Shown here in pieces: positions 8,829-16,411 of a stretch of 64,000 nt of DNA. A program made the position numbers and the translations under genes. The stretch is from Streptacidiphilus carbonis (GTDB lineage Bacteria > Actinomycetota > Actinomycetes > Streptomycetales > Streptomycetaceae): contig NZ_BBPM01000028.1 of NCBI RefSeq assembly GCF_000787775.1, positions 30,880 to 94,879 of the forward strand, in the 5' to 3' direction. Within the stretch, counting starts at the first letter, position 1. The number at the start of each line of letters is the position of its first letter. The notes beneath the pieces were generated by a model. The model was not told where the DNA came from. It was given only the letters and a program-made list of their open reading frames with translations, and ran no database searches.

Positions 8829-8976
8829 CAGTGCCCCGGTAGTTCCCCGGACCCTTCCCGGGGCCGTTCCCCGACCGTTTCCAGGACCGCAGCCCCGTTG
8901 TGCGGCGGGAGACGGGCTGCCATTCTCGTGGCGGCGCATTTCTGTGAAGGAATCGGGTCGAGCCGAGGGGGGTCTT

Positions 8977-9963
8977 GTGCTCAACAATCTGGTGAACAGG
9001 CATGACGCATACAAGGTGATGCGCAAGGTGCGGCGCTACGACGTCAGTCCGGTGCTGGCCAAGCTCCGGGTCCGGGGGAAGGAACGGGTGGTCGCGCACT
9101 GGGCGTCGGTGGAGCCGTCGCTGCAGGAGTGGTGGGCGGTGCCGGAGGTGATCCGGCGGTGGAACCTGCTGATGTCGCACGACACGGCGACGCCGTTCCC
9201 CTCCTACGTGGCCCGGCAGTACTTCGCGCCGCGGACGGACCTGCGCGGGCTCTCGCTCGGCTGCGGGACCGGCGGCAACGAGCTGGTCTGGGCGAGCACC
9301 GGGGCGTTCGGACTGCTGGAGGGCATCGACGTGTCGCCGGAGCGGATCGCCTTCGCCTCGGCGACCGCCGCCGAGCAGGGGTTGGACGGGGTGCTGCGGT
9401 TCCGGGTCGCCGACGCGGGGGAGCTGGACCGGGGCGACCGGCGCTACGACGTGGTGCTGGGGCTGCAGTCGCTGCACCACTTCGACGATCTCGACCGGAC
9501 CCTGCCGAGGATCGCCGGACTGATCGACCCGGTCGGGTTCCTGGTGGTCGACGAGTTCGTCGGGCCTACCCGGTTCCAGTGGAGCGACGGGCAGTTGGAG
9601 GCGGCCAACGCGTTACTGGCCCGGCTGCCGGTGGAGCGCCGCAGGCTCGCCGACGGCCGGATCAAACAGCGGGTGGTCCGGCCGAGCCGGATGGGTATGA
9701 TCCTTGACGATCCGTCGGAGGCGGTGGACTCGGCCGCGCTGCTGCCCTCCGTGCGGCGGAACTTCGAGGTCCTCGAAGAGTGCCCCTACGGCGGCACGGT
9801 GCTGCACATCGCCCTCTCCGGGATCGCGCACAACTTCCTGGACGGTAGCCCGGAGACCGGGGAACTGCTGGAGTTGTGCTTCCAGGCCGAGGACGCGGCG
9901 TTACCCGAACTCGGCCATGACTTCGTCGCCCTGGTGTGCCGTCCCCGAGGAGCAGTTGAATGA
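8977..9963 (+). CDS. Class I SAM-dependent methyltransferase of the polysaccharide cluster
   Basis: A 328-residue protein. The GTG at 8977 is preceded by GAGGGGGG. Another in-frame GTG at 8944 is possible. The SAM-binding motif reads LSLGCGTGGNEL, with the acidic second-motif segment LLEGIDVSPERI and a third region DVVLGLQSLHHF. Its stop overlaps the next start (ATGA at 9960-9963), so it is translationally coupled to the sugar acetyltransferase. This makes a role in methylating a sugar or glycan of the cluster likely (inference). No methylation target can be read from the sequence. Confidence 0.82.
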   Translation: MLNNLVNRHDAYKVMRKVRRYDVSPVLAKLRVRGKERVVAHWASVEPSLQEWWAVPEVIRRWNLLMSHDTATPFPSYVARQYFAPRTDLRGLSLGCGTGGNELVWASTGAFGLLEGIDVSPERIAFASATAAEQGLDGVLRFRVADAGELDRGDRRYDVVLGLQSLHHFDDLDRTLPRIAGLIDPVGFLVVDEFVGPTRFQWSDGQLEAANALLARLPVERRRLADGRIKQRVVRPSRMGMILDDPSEAVDSAALLPSVRRNFEVLEECPYGGTVLHIALSGIAHNFLDGSPETGELLELCFQAEDAALPELGHDFVALVCRPRGAVE

Positions 9964-10559
9964 GCGTCAGGATCCAGCCCACCGCCCAGGTCGACCCGGA
10001 CGCCGAGCTGGGGGAGGGGACCGCGATCTGGGACCTGGCCCAGATCAGGGAGCATGCCAGGCTCGGCCGGGACTGCAATGTGGGCCGGGGCGCGTACGTC
10101 GGCCCCGGGGTGCGTATCGGCGACAACTGCAAACTGCAGAACTACGCCCTGGTGTACGAGCCGGCGGTGCTGGAGGACGGCGTGTTCGTCGGTCCCGCCG
10201 CGGTGTTCACCAATGACTACTTCCCGCGGGCGGTGACCCCCGAGGGCCGGCCCAAGCGCGGCGACGACTGGGAGGCGGTCGGCGTGCGGGTCGCCGAGGG
10301 TGCCTCGCTGGGCGCCCGCTCGGTGTGCGTCGCGCCGGTGCGGGTGGGCCGCTGGGCCCTGGTCGCGGCCGGGGCTGTGGTGACCCGGGACGTACCGGAC
10401 TTCGCGCTGGTGGTGGGGGTCCCGGCGCGGCAGGTGGGCTGGGTCGGCCGGGCCGGTGCGCGGCTGGTGGAGCGGGCCGGTGAGCCCGGGGTGTGGGAGT
10501 GCCCCAGCACCGGGGCGCTGCACGACGAGAAGGCCGGCGAACTCGTCGAGCGGCGCTGA
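9960..10559 (+). CDS. Hexapeptide-repeat sugar N-acetyltransferase (WlbB/WbpD-like)
   Basis: A 199-residue left-handed beta-helix acyltransferase. Hexapeptide turns run through most of the chain (GEGTAIWDLAQI, VGRGAYVGPGVRIGDN, ARSVCVAPVRVG). The segment FTNDYFPRAV and the final VPARQVGWVG are characteristic of the WlbB/WbpD group, which acetylates the 3-amino group of UDP-2-acetamido-3-amino-2,3-dideoxy-glucuronate. The C-terminus contains a short W-x-C-P segment also seen in such enzymes. It is coupled to the upstream methyltransferase by a 4-base overlap. Assignment to 3-N-acetylation fits the 6-dehydrogenase, 2-epimerase, Gfo/Idh and DegT genes found elsewhere in the window, but is inferred. 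Confidence 0.82.
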   Translation: MSVRIQPTAQVDPDAELGEGTAIWDLAQIREHARLGRDCNVGRGAYVGPGVRIGDNCKLQNYALVYEPAVLEDGVFVGPAAVFTNDYFPRAVTPEGRPKRGDDWEAVGVRVAEGASLGARSVCVAPVRVGRWALVAAGAVVTRDVPDFALVVGVPARQVGWVGRAGARLVERAGEPGVWECPSTGALHDEKAGELVERR

Positions 10560-10634
10560 CCAGGACGGACGAGGGGCGGAGATCTCTACGACATCTCCCT
10601 GACACTTGTTCAGGATCCGTACAGGGGTGTTATT

Positions 10635-10646
10635 TTCCCGAAACGT
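10635..10646. promoter_or_regulatory. TTCCCGAAACGT element in the promoter gap of the polysaccharide operon
   Basis: A single copy of a motif close to the core of the tandem repeat at 10798-10831 (TTCCCGAACGTT). It lies in the 293-base gap before the next operon, a gap that also holds the AT-rich GTGTTATTTT. It could be a distal binding site. Confidence 0.35.
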
Positions 10647-10797
10647 CATGCTGCGACCATCCGGGGCCCTACGGTGTCTCTGTACGCTGCGGGGGAGCGC
10701 GCGGTGGGGGGTCACCGAAGGTAGTGGAGCGTCGGAGCGGCAACCGCTTCGGCAGCTGCCGCCTGCCGTCGCACACCCCCTGACGAGCGGCGCGGCG

Positions 10798-10831
10798 AAG
10801 TTCCCGAACGTTGGAAGTTCCCGAACGTTGA
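10798..10831. repeat. Tandem 17-bp direct repeat AAGTTCCCGAACGTTG(G/A), probable operator
   Basis: Two head-to-tail copies (10798-10814 and 10815-10831) differ only in the last base. Each contains the small inverted repeat GTTC-CC-GAAC. They end about 20 bases before the GTG start of the alpha/alpha-barrel-like gene, in the only sizeable gap upstream of the wecG/wecC/wecB block. That position suggests an activator or repressor site for the operon. No known regulon could be assigned. Confidence 0.5.
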
Positions 10832-10852
10832 ATGGACCCAGGGGGGTTGGGT

Positions 10853-12049
10853 GTGCCACCAGAACCGCACAGCAGTGATGGTTCGATGACCGCCGTACGT
10901 CTGCGGGCCCTCGCCGACGAGGACCCGGAACTGCACGGGCTCGCGGAGCGGCTGCTCTCGCTGGCCGAGGCCGGGCTGCCGGCCATGCTGCGGTCGTCCA
11001 GGAGCGGTGCCAAGGACGACACCTTCGCCTTCACCAGGGCGGCGGTCGCCACCGGGATGGAACTGCGCGGGACCAGTACCCGCTATGCCGCCATCACGGC
11101 GCTGGGAGCGCGGTTCCTGCCCGAGGAGCGCCAGCGCGCGGTCCTCGGCGGGCACAGCGCCGAGGACTTCACCGGTTTGCTGGTGCAGCAGCTGCCGCAG
11201 GTCGGCAACCTCGGCGACGCGGCGCTGATCGCCTGGGCCGCCGCCGAGACCGGGCATCCCAAGCTGTCCGACGCGCTGGGGCGGGTCGCCGCGCTGGACG
11301 CCGACGACGGGCCGCGCCACACCGTCGAGGCCGCCTGGGTGCTGTCCGCGCTGGCCGCGGCCCGCGGTGCCGCCGAGGTGGAGACGGAACTCGCCGCGGC
11401 GCGGGAGCGGCTGCTGCGGGCCAGGGTCGGGGACAGTCCGCTGTTCCCGCACGCCACCGGCCCGGGGCTGGTGCCCTGGTACCGCTCGCACATCGGCTGC
11501 TTCGCCGACCAGACCTATCCGCTGCAGGCGCTGGCCCGGGCCCACGCGGCCGGGGCCGGCGGCGACGGCGAGGCGCTGGCCGCGGCCGTCGCCTGCGCCG
11601 CGCGCATCTGCGAACTGCAGGGCGACGGCGGCCAGTGGTGGTGGCACTACGACGCCCGCAGCGGCTCGGTGGTCGAGGGCTACCCCGTCTACAGCGTGCA
11701 CCAGCACGCGATGGCGCCCACGGCGCTGTTCGACGTGACCGAGGCCGGCGGCCCGGACTTCGGCGCGGCGATCCGCAAGGGCCTGCGCTGGATGACCGAG
11801 GTGCCGGAACTGGCGGCCGCCCCCCAGTCGATGATCCACGACGAGCTCGGGGTCACCTGGCGCAAGGTCCACCGCGGCGACCCGCGCAAGGCCGTGCGCG
11901 CGGCCCGCGGGGTGAGCACCCGGATGCTGCCCGGACTGCGGCTCTCCGCGCTGGACCGGATGTACCGGCCGACCTCGCTGGACCGCGAGTGCCGTCCGTA
12001 CGAGTTCGGCTGGATGCTGTTCGCCTGGCTGGGGAGGCTGCCCGGATGA
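10853..12049 (+). CDS. Alpha/alpha-barrel-like protein of unknown function in glycan cluster
   Basis: A 398-residue protein starting at a GTG at 10853, preceded by AGGGGGG. An in-frame ATG at 10832 lacks a ribosome site and lies against the tandem repeat. No signal peptide or membrane helix is seen. The chain is mostly alpha-helical with repeated Ala-rich helix pairs. The most conserved-looking part is QWWWHYDARSG, then EGYPVYSVHQHAMAP, then MIHDELGVTWRKV, and near the end DRECRPYEFGWML. Such aromatic- and His-rich segments between helices resemble (alpha/alpha)6 toroid sugar-binding enzymes such as hydrolases, lyases and epimerases. I do not recognise a named family. The stop overlaps the WecG start (ATGA), so it belongs to the polysaccharide operon. 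Confidence 0.75.
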   Translation: MPPEPHSSDGSMTAVRLRALADEDPELHGLAERLLSLAEAGLPAMLRSSRSGAKDDTFAFTRAAVATGMELRGTSTRYAAITALGARFLPEERQRAVLGGHSAEDFTGLLVQQLPQVGNLGDAALIAWAAAETGHPKLSDALGRVAALDADDGPRHTVEAAWVLSALAAARGAAEVETELAAARERLLRARVGDSPLFPHATGPGLVPWYRSHIGCFADQTYPLQALARAHAAGAGGDGEALAAAVACAARICELQGDGGQWWWHYDARSGSVVEGYPVYSVHQHAMAPTALFDVTEAGGPDFGAAIRKGLRWMTEVPELAAAPQSMIHDELGVTWRKVHRGDPRKAVRAARGVSTRMLPGLRLSALDRMYRPTSLDRECRPYEFGWMLFAWLGRLPG

Positions 12050-12855
12050 GCGCGGCGACAGCGGCCCCGCCGCGGCGGAGCATGTTCGGGGTCGAGCTGG
12101 ACCCGCTGACCATGGACCAGACCGTGCGGCGCTGCCTGGACGCGGTACGGGACGGTGAGCAGTTGGAGATCGGCGTGGTGAACGCGGCCAAGCTGGTCAA
12201 TATGCGCCGCGACCCGCGGCTGGCCGGTGCGGTCAACGGCTGCGACCTGGTCCTGGCCGACGGGCAGGCCGTGGTGTGGGCCGGCAAGGTGCTGCGGGCC
12301 CCGCTGCCGGAGCGGGTGGCCGGCATCGACCTGTTCATGCGGCTGCTGGCGGAGGCCGAGACGGCCGGGATATCCGTCTACCTGCTCGGCGCCAAGCAGC
12401 CGGTACTGGAACTCATGCTGCATCAGATCAGGCTGCGCTTCCCCGAGTTGGTGGTGGCTGGCAGCAGGAACGGCTACTTCGACGACTCCGAGCAGCAGGA
12501 GATCGCCGAGTCCATCGCCGCCAGCGGCGCGCAGATGCTCTTCCTCGGGATGACCTCGCCGAAGAAGGAGCTGTTCACCGCGGCCTACGGCGAGCGCACC
12601 GGAGTAAGGGTGGTGCACGGCGTCGGCGGCTCCTTCGACATCCTGGCCGGTGTCACCCGCCGGGCTCCGGCCGCCTGGCAGCGGCTGGGCGTCGAGTGGC
12701 TGTACCGGGCGCTGCAGGAGCCGCGCCGGCTGGGGCGCCGCTATGTCACCACCAACACCCTGTTCTTCCTGATGACCGCGCGAGAGCTCGTGCGCCCAAC
12801 CCCGCCCGCCCGTCGTTCCGGTGGCGCCACCGGCAGTGCCAGAGGGAGCAGCTGA
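12046..12855 (+). CDS. WecG/TagA/CpsF-family glycosyltransferase
   Basis: A 269-residue enzyme of the family that adds an N-acetylmannosamine or N-acetylmannosaminuronic acid residue to a polyprenyl-diphosphate-linked sugar. Family landmarks are present: VNAAKLVNMRRD, the DLVLADGQ segment, AGIDLFMRL, LGAKQPV, LGMTSPKKELF and the C-terminal GVGGSFDILAG followed by RAPAAWQRLGVEWLYR. The start ATG overlaps the previous stop, and its own stop overlaps the next start (TGATG). Being directly followed by a UDP-sugar dehydrogenase and a UDP-GlcNAc 2-epimerase suggests that its donor is a ManNAc- or ManNAcA-type nucleotide sugar. That is inferred from context and from characterised relatives. Confidence 0.9.
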   Translation: MSAATAAPPRRSMFGVELDPLTMDQTVRRCLDAVRDGEQLEIGVVNAAKLVNMRRDPRLAGAVNGCDLVLADGQAVVWAGKVLRAPLPERVAGIDLFMRLLAEAETAGISVYLLGAKQPVLELMLHQIRLRFPELVVAGSRNGYFDDSEQQEIAESIAASGAQMLFLGMTSPKKELFTAAYGERTGVRVVHGVGGSFDILAGVTRRAPAAWQRLGVEWLYRALQEPRRLGRRYVTTNTLFFLMTARELVRPTPPARRSGGATGSARGSS

Positions 12856-14126
12856 TGCGTGTTGTCGTGGTGGGACAGGGATATGTGGGCCTGCCGCTCG
12901 CGGTCCGCGCGGCCGAGGTCGGACACGAGGTGATCGGCTACGACGTCGACTCACGGCGCGTCAAGAGCCTTGCCGCGGGCGAGTCCTATGTGGAGGACGT
13001 GTCCTCGGAGCGGCTGCAGGCGGTGCTCGCGAGCGGTGCCTACCGGGTCGGCGACCAGGCCAGGGACTGCGGCGGCTTCGACGTCGCGGTGGTGACCGTG
13101 CCCACCCCGCTGCACGAGGGGGTGCCCGACCTGACCTACATCGAGGAGTCGGGACGGACGCTGGCCCGCTACCTGCGGCCCGGGGCGACGGTGATCCTGG
13201 AGTCCACCACCTACCCGGGCACCACCCAGGAGCTGTTCGCGCCGATCCTGGAGGACGGCTCCGGGCTGACCGCGGGCGCCGACTTCCACCTCGGCTACAG
13301 CCCGGAGCGGATCGACCCGGGCAACCCGGTCTGGGGCTTCAAGGAGACGCCGAAGGTGGTCTCCGGCGTGGACGCCGCATCGCTCACGGCGGTCCAGGAC
13401 TTCTACGGTCAACTCGTGGACACCACCGTGCCGGTGGGCTCGCCCAAGGAGGCCGAGCTGGCGAAGCTGCTGGAGAACACCTTCCGGCACGTCAACATCG
13501 CGCTGGTCAACGAGATAGCGATGTTCGCCCGGCATCTGGACATCGACGTCTGGCAGGCCATCGACGCGGCCTCCAGCAAACCCTTCGGCTTCATGAAGTT
13601 CACCCCGGGGCCGGGCGTGGGCGGGCACTGCCTGCCGATCGACCCGTCCTACCTGTCCTGGCGGGTGCAGCGCGAACTGGGGCAGAACTTCCGGTTCGTG
13701 GAGCTGGCCAACGACATCAACAGCCATATGCCGGAGTATGTGACGCGCCGTCTGATCGACGCCTTCAACGACCGCAGGCGGTCCGTGAACGGCTCGCGGG
13801 TGCTGCTGCTCGGGCTCGCCTACAAGAAGAACACCGGCGACGCGCGCGAGTCGCCGGCGCTGCGGATCACCCAGCTGCTGCTGAACATGGGCGCCGAAGT
13901 GCGGGCCGCCGACCCGCATGTGGTGGAGAACGTCAAGGTGGATGCCCGGCTGGTCCGGGTGGAGGCCACCCCGGAGGAGCTGGCGGCGGCCGACGCGGTG
14001 GTGCTGCTGACCGACCACGACTCCTTCGACTACGAGTCGGTGCTGCAGCACGCGCGGTTCGTCCTGGACTGCCGGCGCAAGGTCAGCAGCGACCGGAGCC
14101 ACGGCGACAAGGTGGAGGTCCTCTGA
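12855..14126 (+). CDS. wecC: Nucleotide-sugar 6-dehydrogenase (WecC/WbpA family)
   Basis: A 423-residue UDP-sugar dehydrogenase that oxidises the C6 hydroxyl to a carboxylate in two NAD-dependent steps. The N-terminus carries the Rossmann motif VVGQGYVGLPLA. Other landmarks are VPTPL, ESTTYPGTT, the GYSPERIDPG motif, and the catalytic cysteine C259 in GVGGHCLPIDP. The C-terminal domain has GLAYKKNTGDARESPA. Length is normal. It overlaps both neighbours (TGATG), so it is tightly coupled to wecG-like and wecB-like genes. The substrate is either UDP-ManNAc (WecC) or UDP-GlcNAc (WbpA), and sequence reading alone cannot separate them. Confidence 0.92.
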   Translation: MRVVVVGQGYVGLPLAVRAAEVGHEVIGYDVDSRRVKSLAAGESYVEDVSSERLQAVLASGAYRVGDQARDCGGFDVAVVTVPTPLHEGVPDLTYIEESGRTLARYLRPGATVILESTTYPGTTQELFAPILEDGSGLTAGADFHLGYSPERIDPGNPVWGFKETPKVVSGVDAASLTAVQDFYGQLVDTTVPVGSPKEAELAKLLENTFRHVNIALVNEIAMFARHLDIDVWQAIDAASSKPFGFMKFTPGPGVGGHCLPIDPSYLSWRVQRELGQNFRFVELANDINSHMPEYVTRRLIDAFNDRRRSVNGSRVLLLGLAYKKNTGDARESPALRITQLLLNMGAEVRAADPHVVENVKVDARLVRVEATPEELAAADAVVLLTDHDSFDYESVLQHARFVLDCRRKVSSDRSHGDKVEVL

Positions 14127-15241
14127 TGGCCGCGGTGATGCGGGTGGTGGCGGTCGCGGGTGCGCGGCCCAACTACATGAAGATCAAACCGGTGATGGAC
14201 GCGCTGGAGCGCCGGGGCGCCGAGGTGGTGCTGGTCCACACCGGGCAGCACTACGACGAGTCCATGAACGACGTCTTCTTCCGCGACCTGGGCATCCGTC
14301 CGCCGGACCGCTTCCTCGGGGTCGGCTCGGGCAGCCACGCGCAGCAGACCGGGCGGGTGATGACGGCCTTCGAGCCGCTGCTGGACGAGGTGGCCCCGGA
14401 CGCCGTGGTCGTCGTCGGCGACATCAACTCCACCCTGGCCTGCGCCCTGGTCACGGCCAAGGCCGGACCGCTGCTGGCGCATGTCGAGGCGGGGCTGCGC
14501 AGCCGCGACTGGAGCATGCCCGAGGAGGTCAACCGGGTCGCCACCGACCGGGTCAGCGACTACCTGCTGGCCCCCTCACCGGACGCGGCCGACAACCTTC
14601 GCGCCGAGGGCTACCGGGACGACCAGGTCCATGTGGTCGGCAATGTCATGATCGACACCCTGCTGGCCAACCTGGACCGGGCCAGGGAGTCCGACGTGCT
14701 ACGGCGGTACGAGCTGGAGCGCGGCGGCTACGGCCTGGTCACCCTGCACCGGCCGGCCAATGTGGACGACCCGGAGGTGCTGGCCACCCTGCTCAAGGCG
14801 CTGGGCGAGATCGCCGGGCGCTGCCCGCTGCTGCTGCCGGTGCATCCGCGCGCGGCCGGGCGGCTGGCCGAGCTGGGCGTCCCCGGCGGGATCAGGCTGG
14901 TGCCGCCGGCCGGCTACCTGGACTTCATCGCACTGCAGGACTCGGCCCGGTTGGTGCTCACCGACTCGGGCGGGGTGCAGGAGGAGACCACCGCGCTGGG
15001 GGTGCCCTGCGTGACCCTGCGGGACAACACCGAGCGGCCGATCACCGTACTGCAGGGCACCAACACCCTTGCGGGACGCGACCCGCAGCGCATCGTCGAG
15101 ACCGCCAACCGGGTGCTGGACGACCCGCCCGCACCGCGCCGCCCCGAGCTGTGGGACGGGCGGGCCAGCGAGCGCATCGCCGAGGTGCTGCTGACCGGGG
15201 GGAGGGCGGGGGGCAGGCTGCGGCCGACCGATCTGGGGTGA
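14126..15241 (+). CDS. wecB: UDP-N-acetylglucosamine 2-epimerase (non-hydrolysing)
   Basis: A 371-residue enzyme of the WecB/MnaA/WbpI family that inverts C2 of UDP-GlcNAc or of a derived diacetamido-uronate. Landmarks are GARPNYMKIKPV, HTGQHYDESM, VVGDINSTLA, the substrate motif HVEAGLRS, VTLHRPANVD, and LTDSGGVQEETTALGVPC near the C-terminus. It overlaps the dehydrogenase stop (TGATG). It has full length and all motifs. In Pseudomonas and Bordetella pathways the homologue converts UDP-GlcNAc(3NAc)A to the manno form. In enterobacterial common antigen it makes UDP-ManNAc. Either would fit here. Confidence 0.93.
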   Translation: MAAVMRVVAVAGARPNYMKIKPVMDALERRGAEVVLVHTGQHYDESMNDVFFRDLGIRPPDRFLGVGSGSHAQQTGRVMTAFEPLLDEVAPDAVVVVGDINSTLACALVTAKAGPLLAHVEAGLRSRDWSMPEEVNRVATDRVSDYLLAPSPDAADNLRAEGYRDDQVHVVGNVMIDTLLANLDRARESDVLRRYELERGGYGLVTLHRPANVDDPEVLATLLKALGEIAGRCPLLLPVHPRAAGRLAELGVPGGIRLVPPAGYLDFIALQDSARLVLTDSGGVQEETTALGVPCVTLRDNTERPITVLQGTNTLAGRDPQRIVETANRVLDDPPAPRRPELWDGRASERIAEVLLTGGRAGGRLRPTDLG

Positions 15242-15409
15242 GGCGTCGCCGTCGGTCGAACGTCCGTTGGACGCCCGTTGCGGCAACTTCCGATCGAGGC
15301 ACTCCCAACTGACTCACGTGCACCATATGCTTGATCACCGTACAGCCGTTCGTGTCTGATGCAGGGTCAGGACGCGATGGTCCGGCCACGGGCCGCGAGG
15401 GGGAACACC

Positions 15410-16411
15410 ATGGATCTCGCCGAGATCGCACGCGTCGTTCGCAGGCGCTGGTACGTCATGCTGCCAGGGTTGCTGGTCACCGTCGTGATGGTGGCCGGGC
15501 TGCTGTTCGCGGTACCCACCAAGTACCAGTCCAGCAGCACTGTGATGCTGCTCAACTCGGAGAAGGCGACCGCCCCCGCGCCGTACGACGGCAACCCCTT
15601 CCTGAGCACCCAGACCAGCATCACCGGCACGGTCGACATCCTGGCCAGAAGCCTGATGGACGACAACTCGCTGGCGGTGCTCAAGTCGAAGGGGCTGACC
15701 GGCACCGTCGTCGCCAAGATCGCGGACAACGCCCAGGCGCCGCTGATGGACCTGACCGTCACCGGCACCGACAAGGCCGCGGTGCTGGCGTCGGAGCAGA
15801 TCCTCAGCGCGTATGCGAAGCAGCGGCTCGAGGACCTGCAGGCGGAGCGCAACATCGCCCCGGCGGCGATGATCACGATGATCGCCATCGTGCCGCCGAC
15901 GCAGCCGGTGGCGCAGACCAAGAGCAAGATCGAGTACGCGGTGATCCTCGCCCTGCTGGGGATCGCCCTCAGCCTGGTGCTGGTGTTCTGGACCGAGGCC
16001 CGGAACCGCAGGCCCGCCGGACCGGGTGCGGACGGAGCCGACGGCCTCGCGGGCGTCGGCGAGGCCGACGGCAATGGCGAGGGCGACGGCAGTGGTGAGG
16101 ACGGCGAGGCCGCGCTCGCCGGTGGTGGCGGCGGTCGCGAGGAGGGCAGGGCGGTGACGGGTCCGCAGCCGAGGGCCGGGGCCCAGGCCCCGAGGCCCGG
16201 GGTCCAGGCCGGGAAGGAGTCCAGGGCCGCGGGCGGACCGAGGACTGCGGCGGAGTCCAGGGCTGCGGCGGAGCCCAGGAGCGCGGCCGGGGCCAGGGCC
16301 GAGGCAGGGGCACGGGCTGCGTCCGAGTCCGACGGGGAGTCGCTGGAGAACCCGACCGTCCAGCTGTCGGTCCTGTCGATGGACGAGACCCGCGCGCCCT
16401 GGCGCAGGTGA
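15410..16411 (+). CDS. Wzz-like chain-length protein with long low-complexity tail
   Basis: A 333-residue membrane protein starting at the ATG at 15410 with a GAGGGGGAA ribosome site. An N-terminal Wzz-type segment (LAEIARVVRRRWYVMLPG) leads into a first membrane helix. A roughly 140-residue extracellular part follows, and a second helix lies near residues 180-200 (VILALLGIALSLVLVFW). The cytoplasmic tail of about 125 residues is Gly/Ala/Glu/Arg-rich, with repeated RAAAEPR-like units. The tail lacks the Walker motifs of tyrosine kinases. Proteins of this type set polymer length in Wzy-dependent polysaccharide export. The 168-base gap upstream may hold its own promoter. Its stop overlaps the flippase GTG. 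Confidence 0.85.
   Translation: MDLAEIARVVRRRWYVMLPGLLVTVVMVAGLLFAVPTKYQSSSTVMLLNSEKATAPAPYDGNPFLSTQTSITGTVDILARSLMDDNSLAVLKSKGLTGTVVAKIADNAQAPLMDLTVTGTDKAAVLASEQILSAYAKQRLEDLQAERNIAPAAMITMIAIVPPTQPVAQTKSKIEYAVILALLGIALSLVLVFWTEARNRRPAGPGADGADGLAGVGEADGNGEGDGSGEDGEAALAGGGGGREEGRAVTGPQPRAGAQAPRPGVQAGKESRAAGGPRTAAESRAAAEPRSAAGARAEAGARAASESDGESLENPTVQLSVLSMDETRAPWRR

Noticed and set aside
8845..8863. Short hairpin CCCCGG...CCGGGG after the esterase gene as terminator
   Set aside because: Only a six-base stem in very GC-rich DNA, expected by chance. I left it out of the features.
10832..10853. ATG at 10832 as start of the alpha/alpha-barrel-like gene
   Set aside because: It abuts the tandem repeat and lacks a ribosome site. 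The in-frame GTG at 10853 has AGGGGGG at a proper distance.
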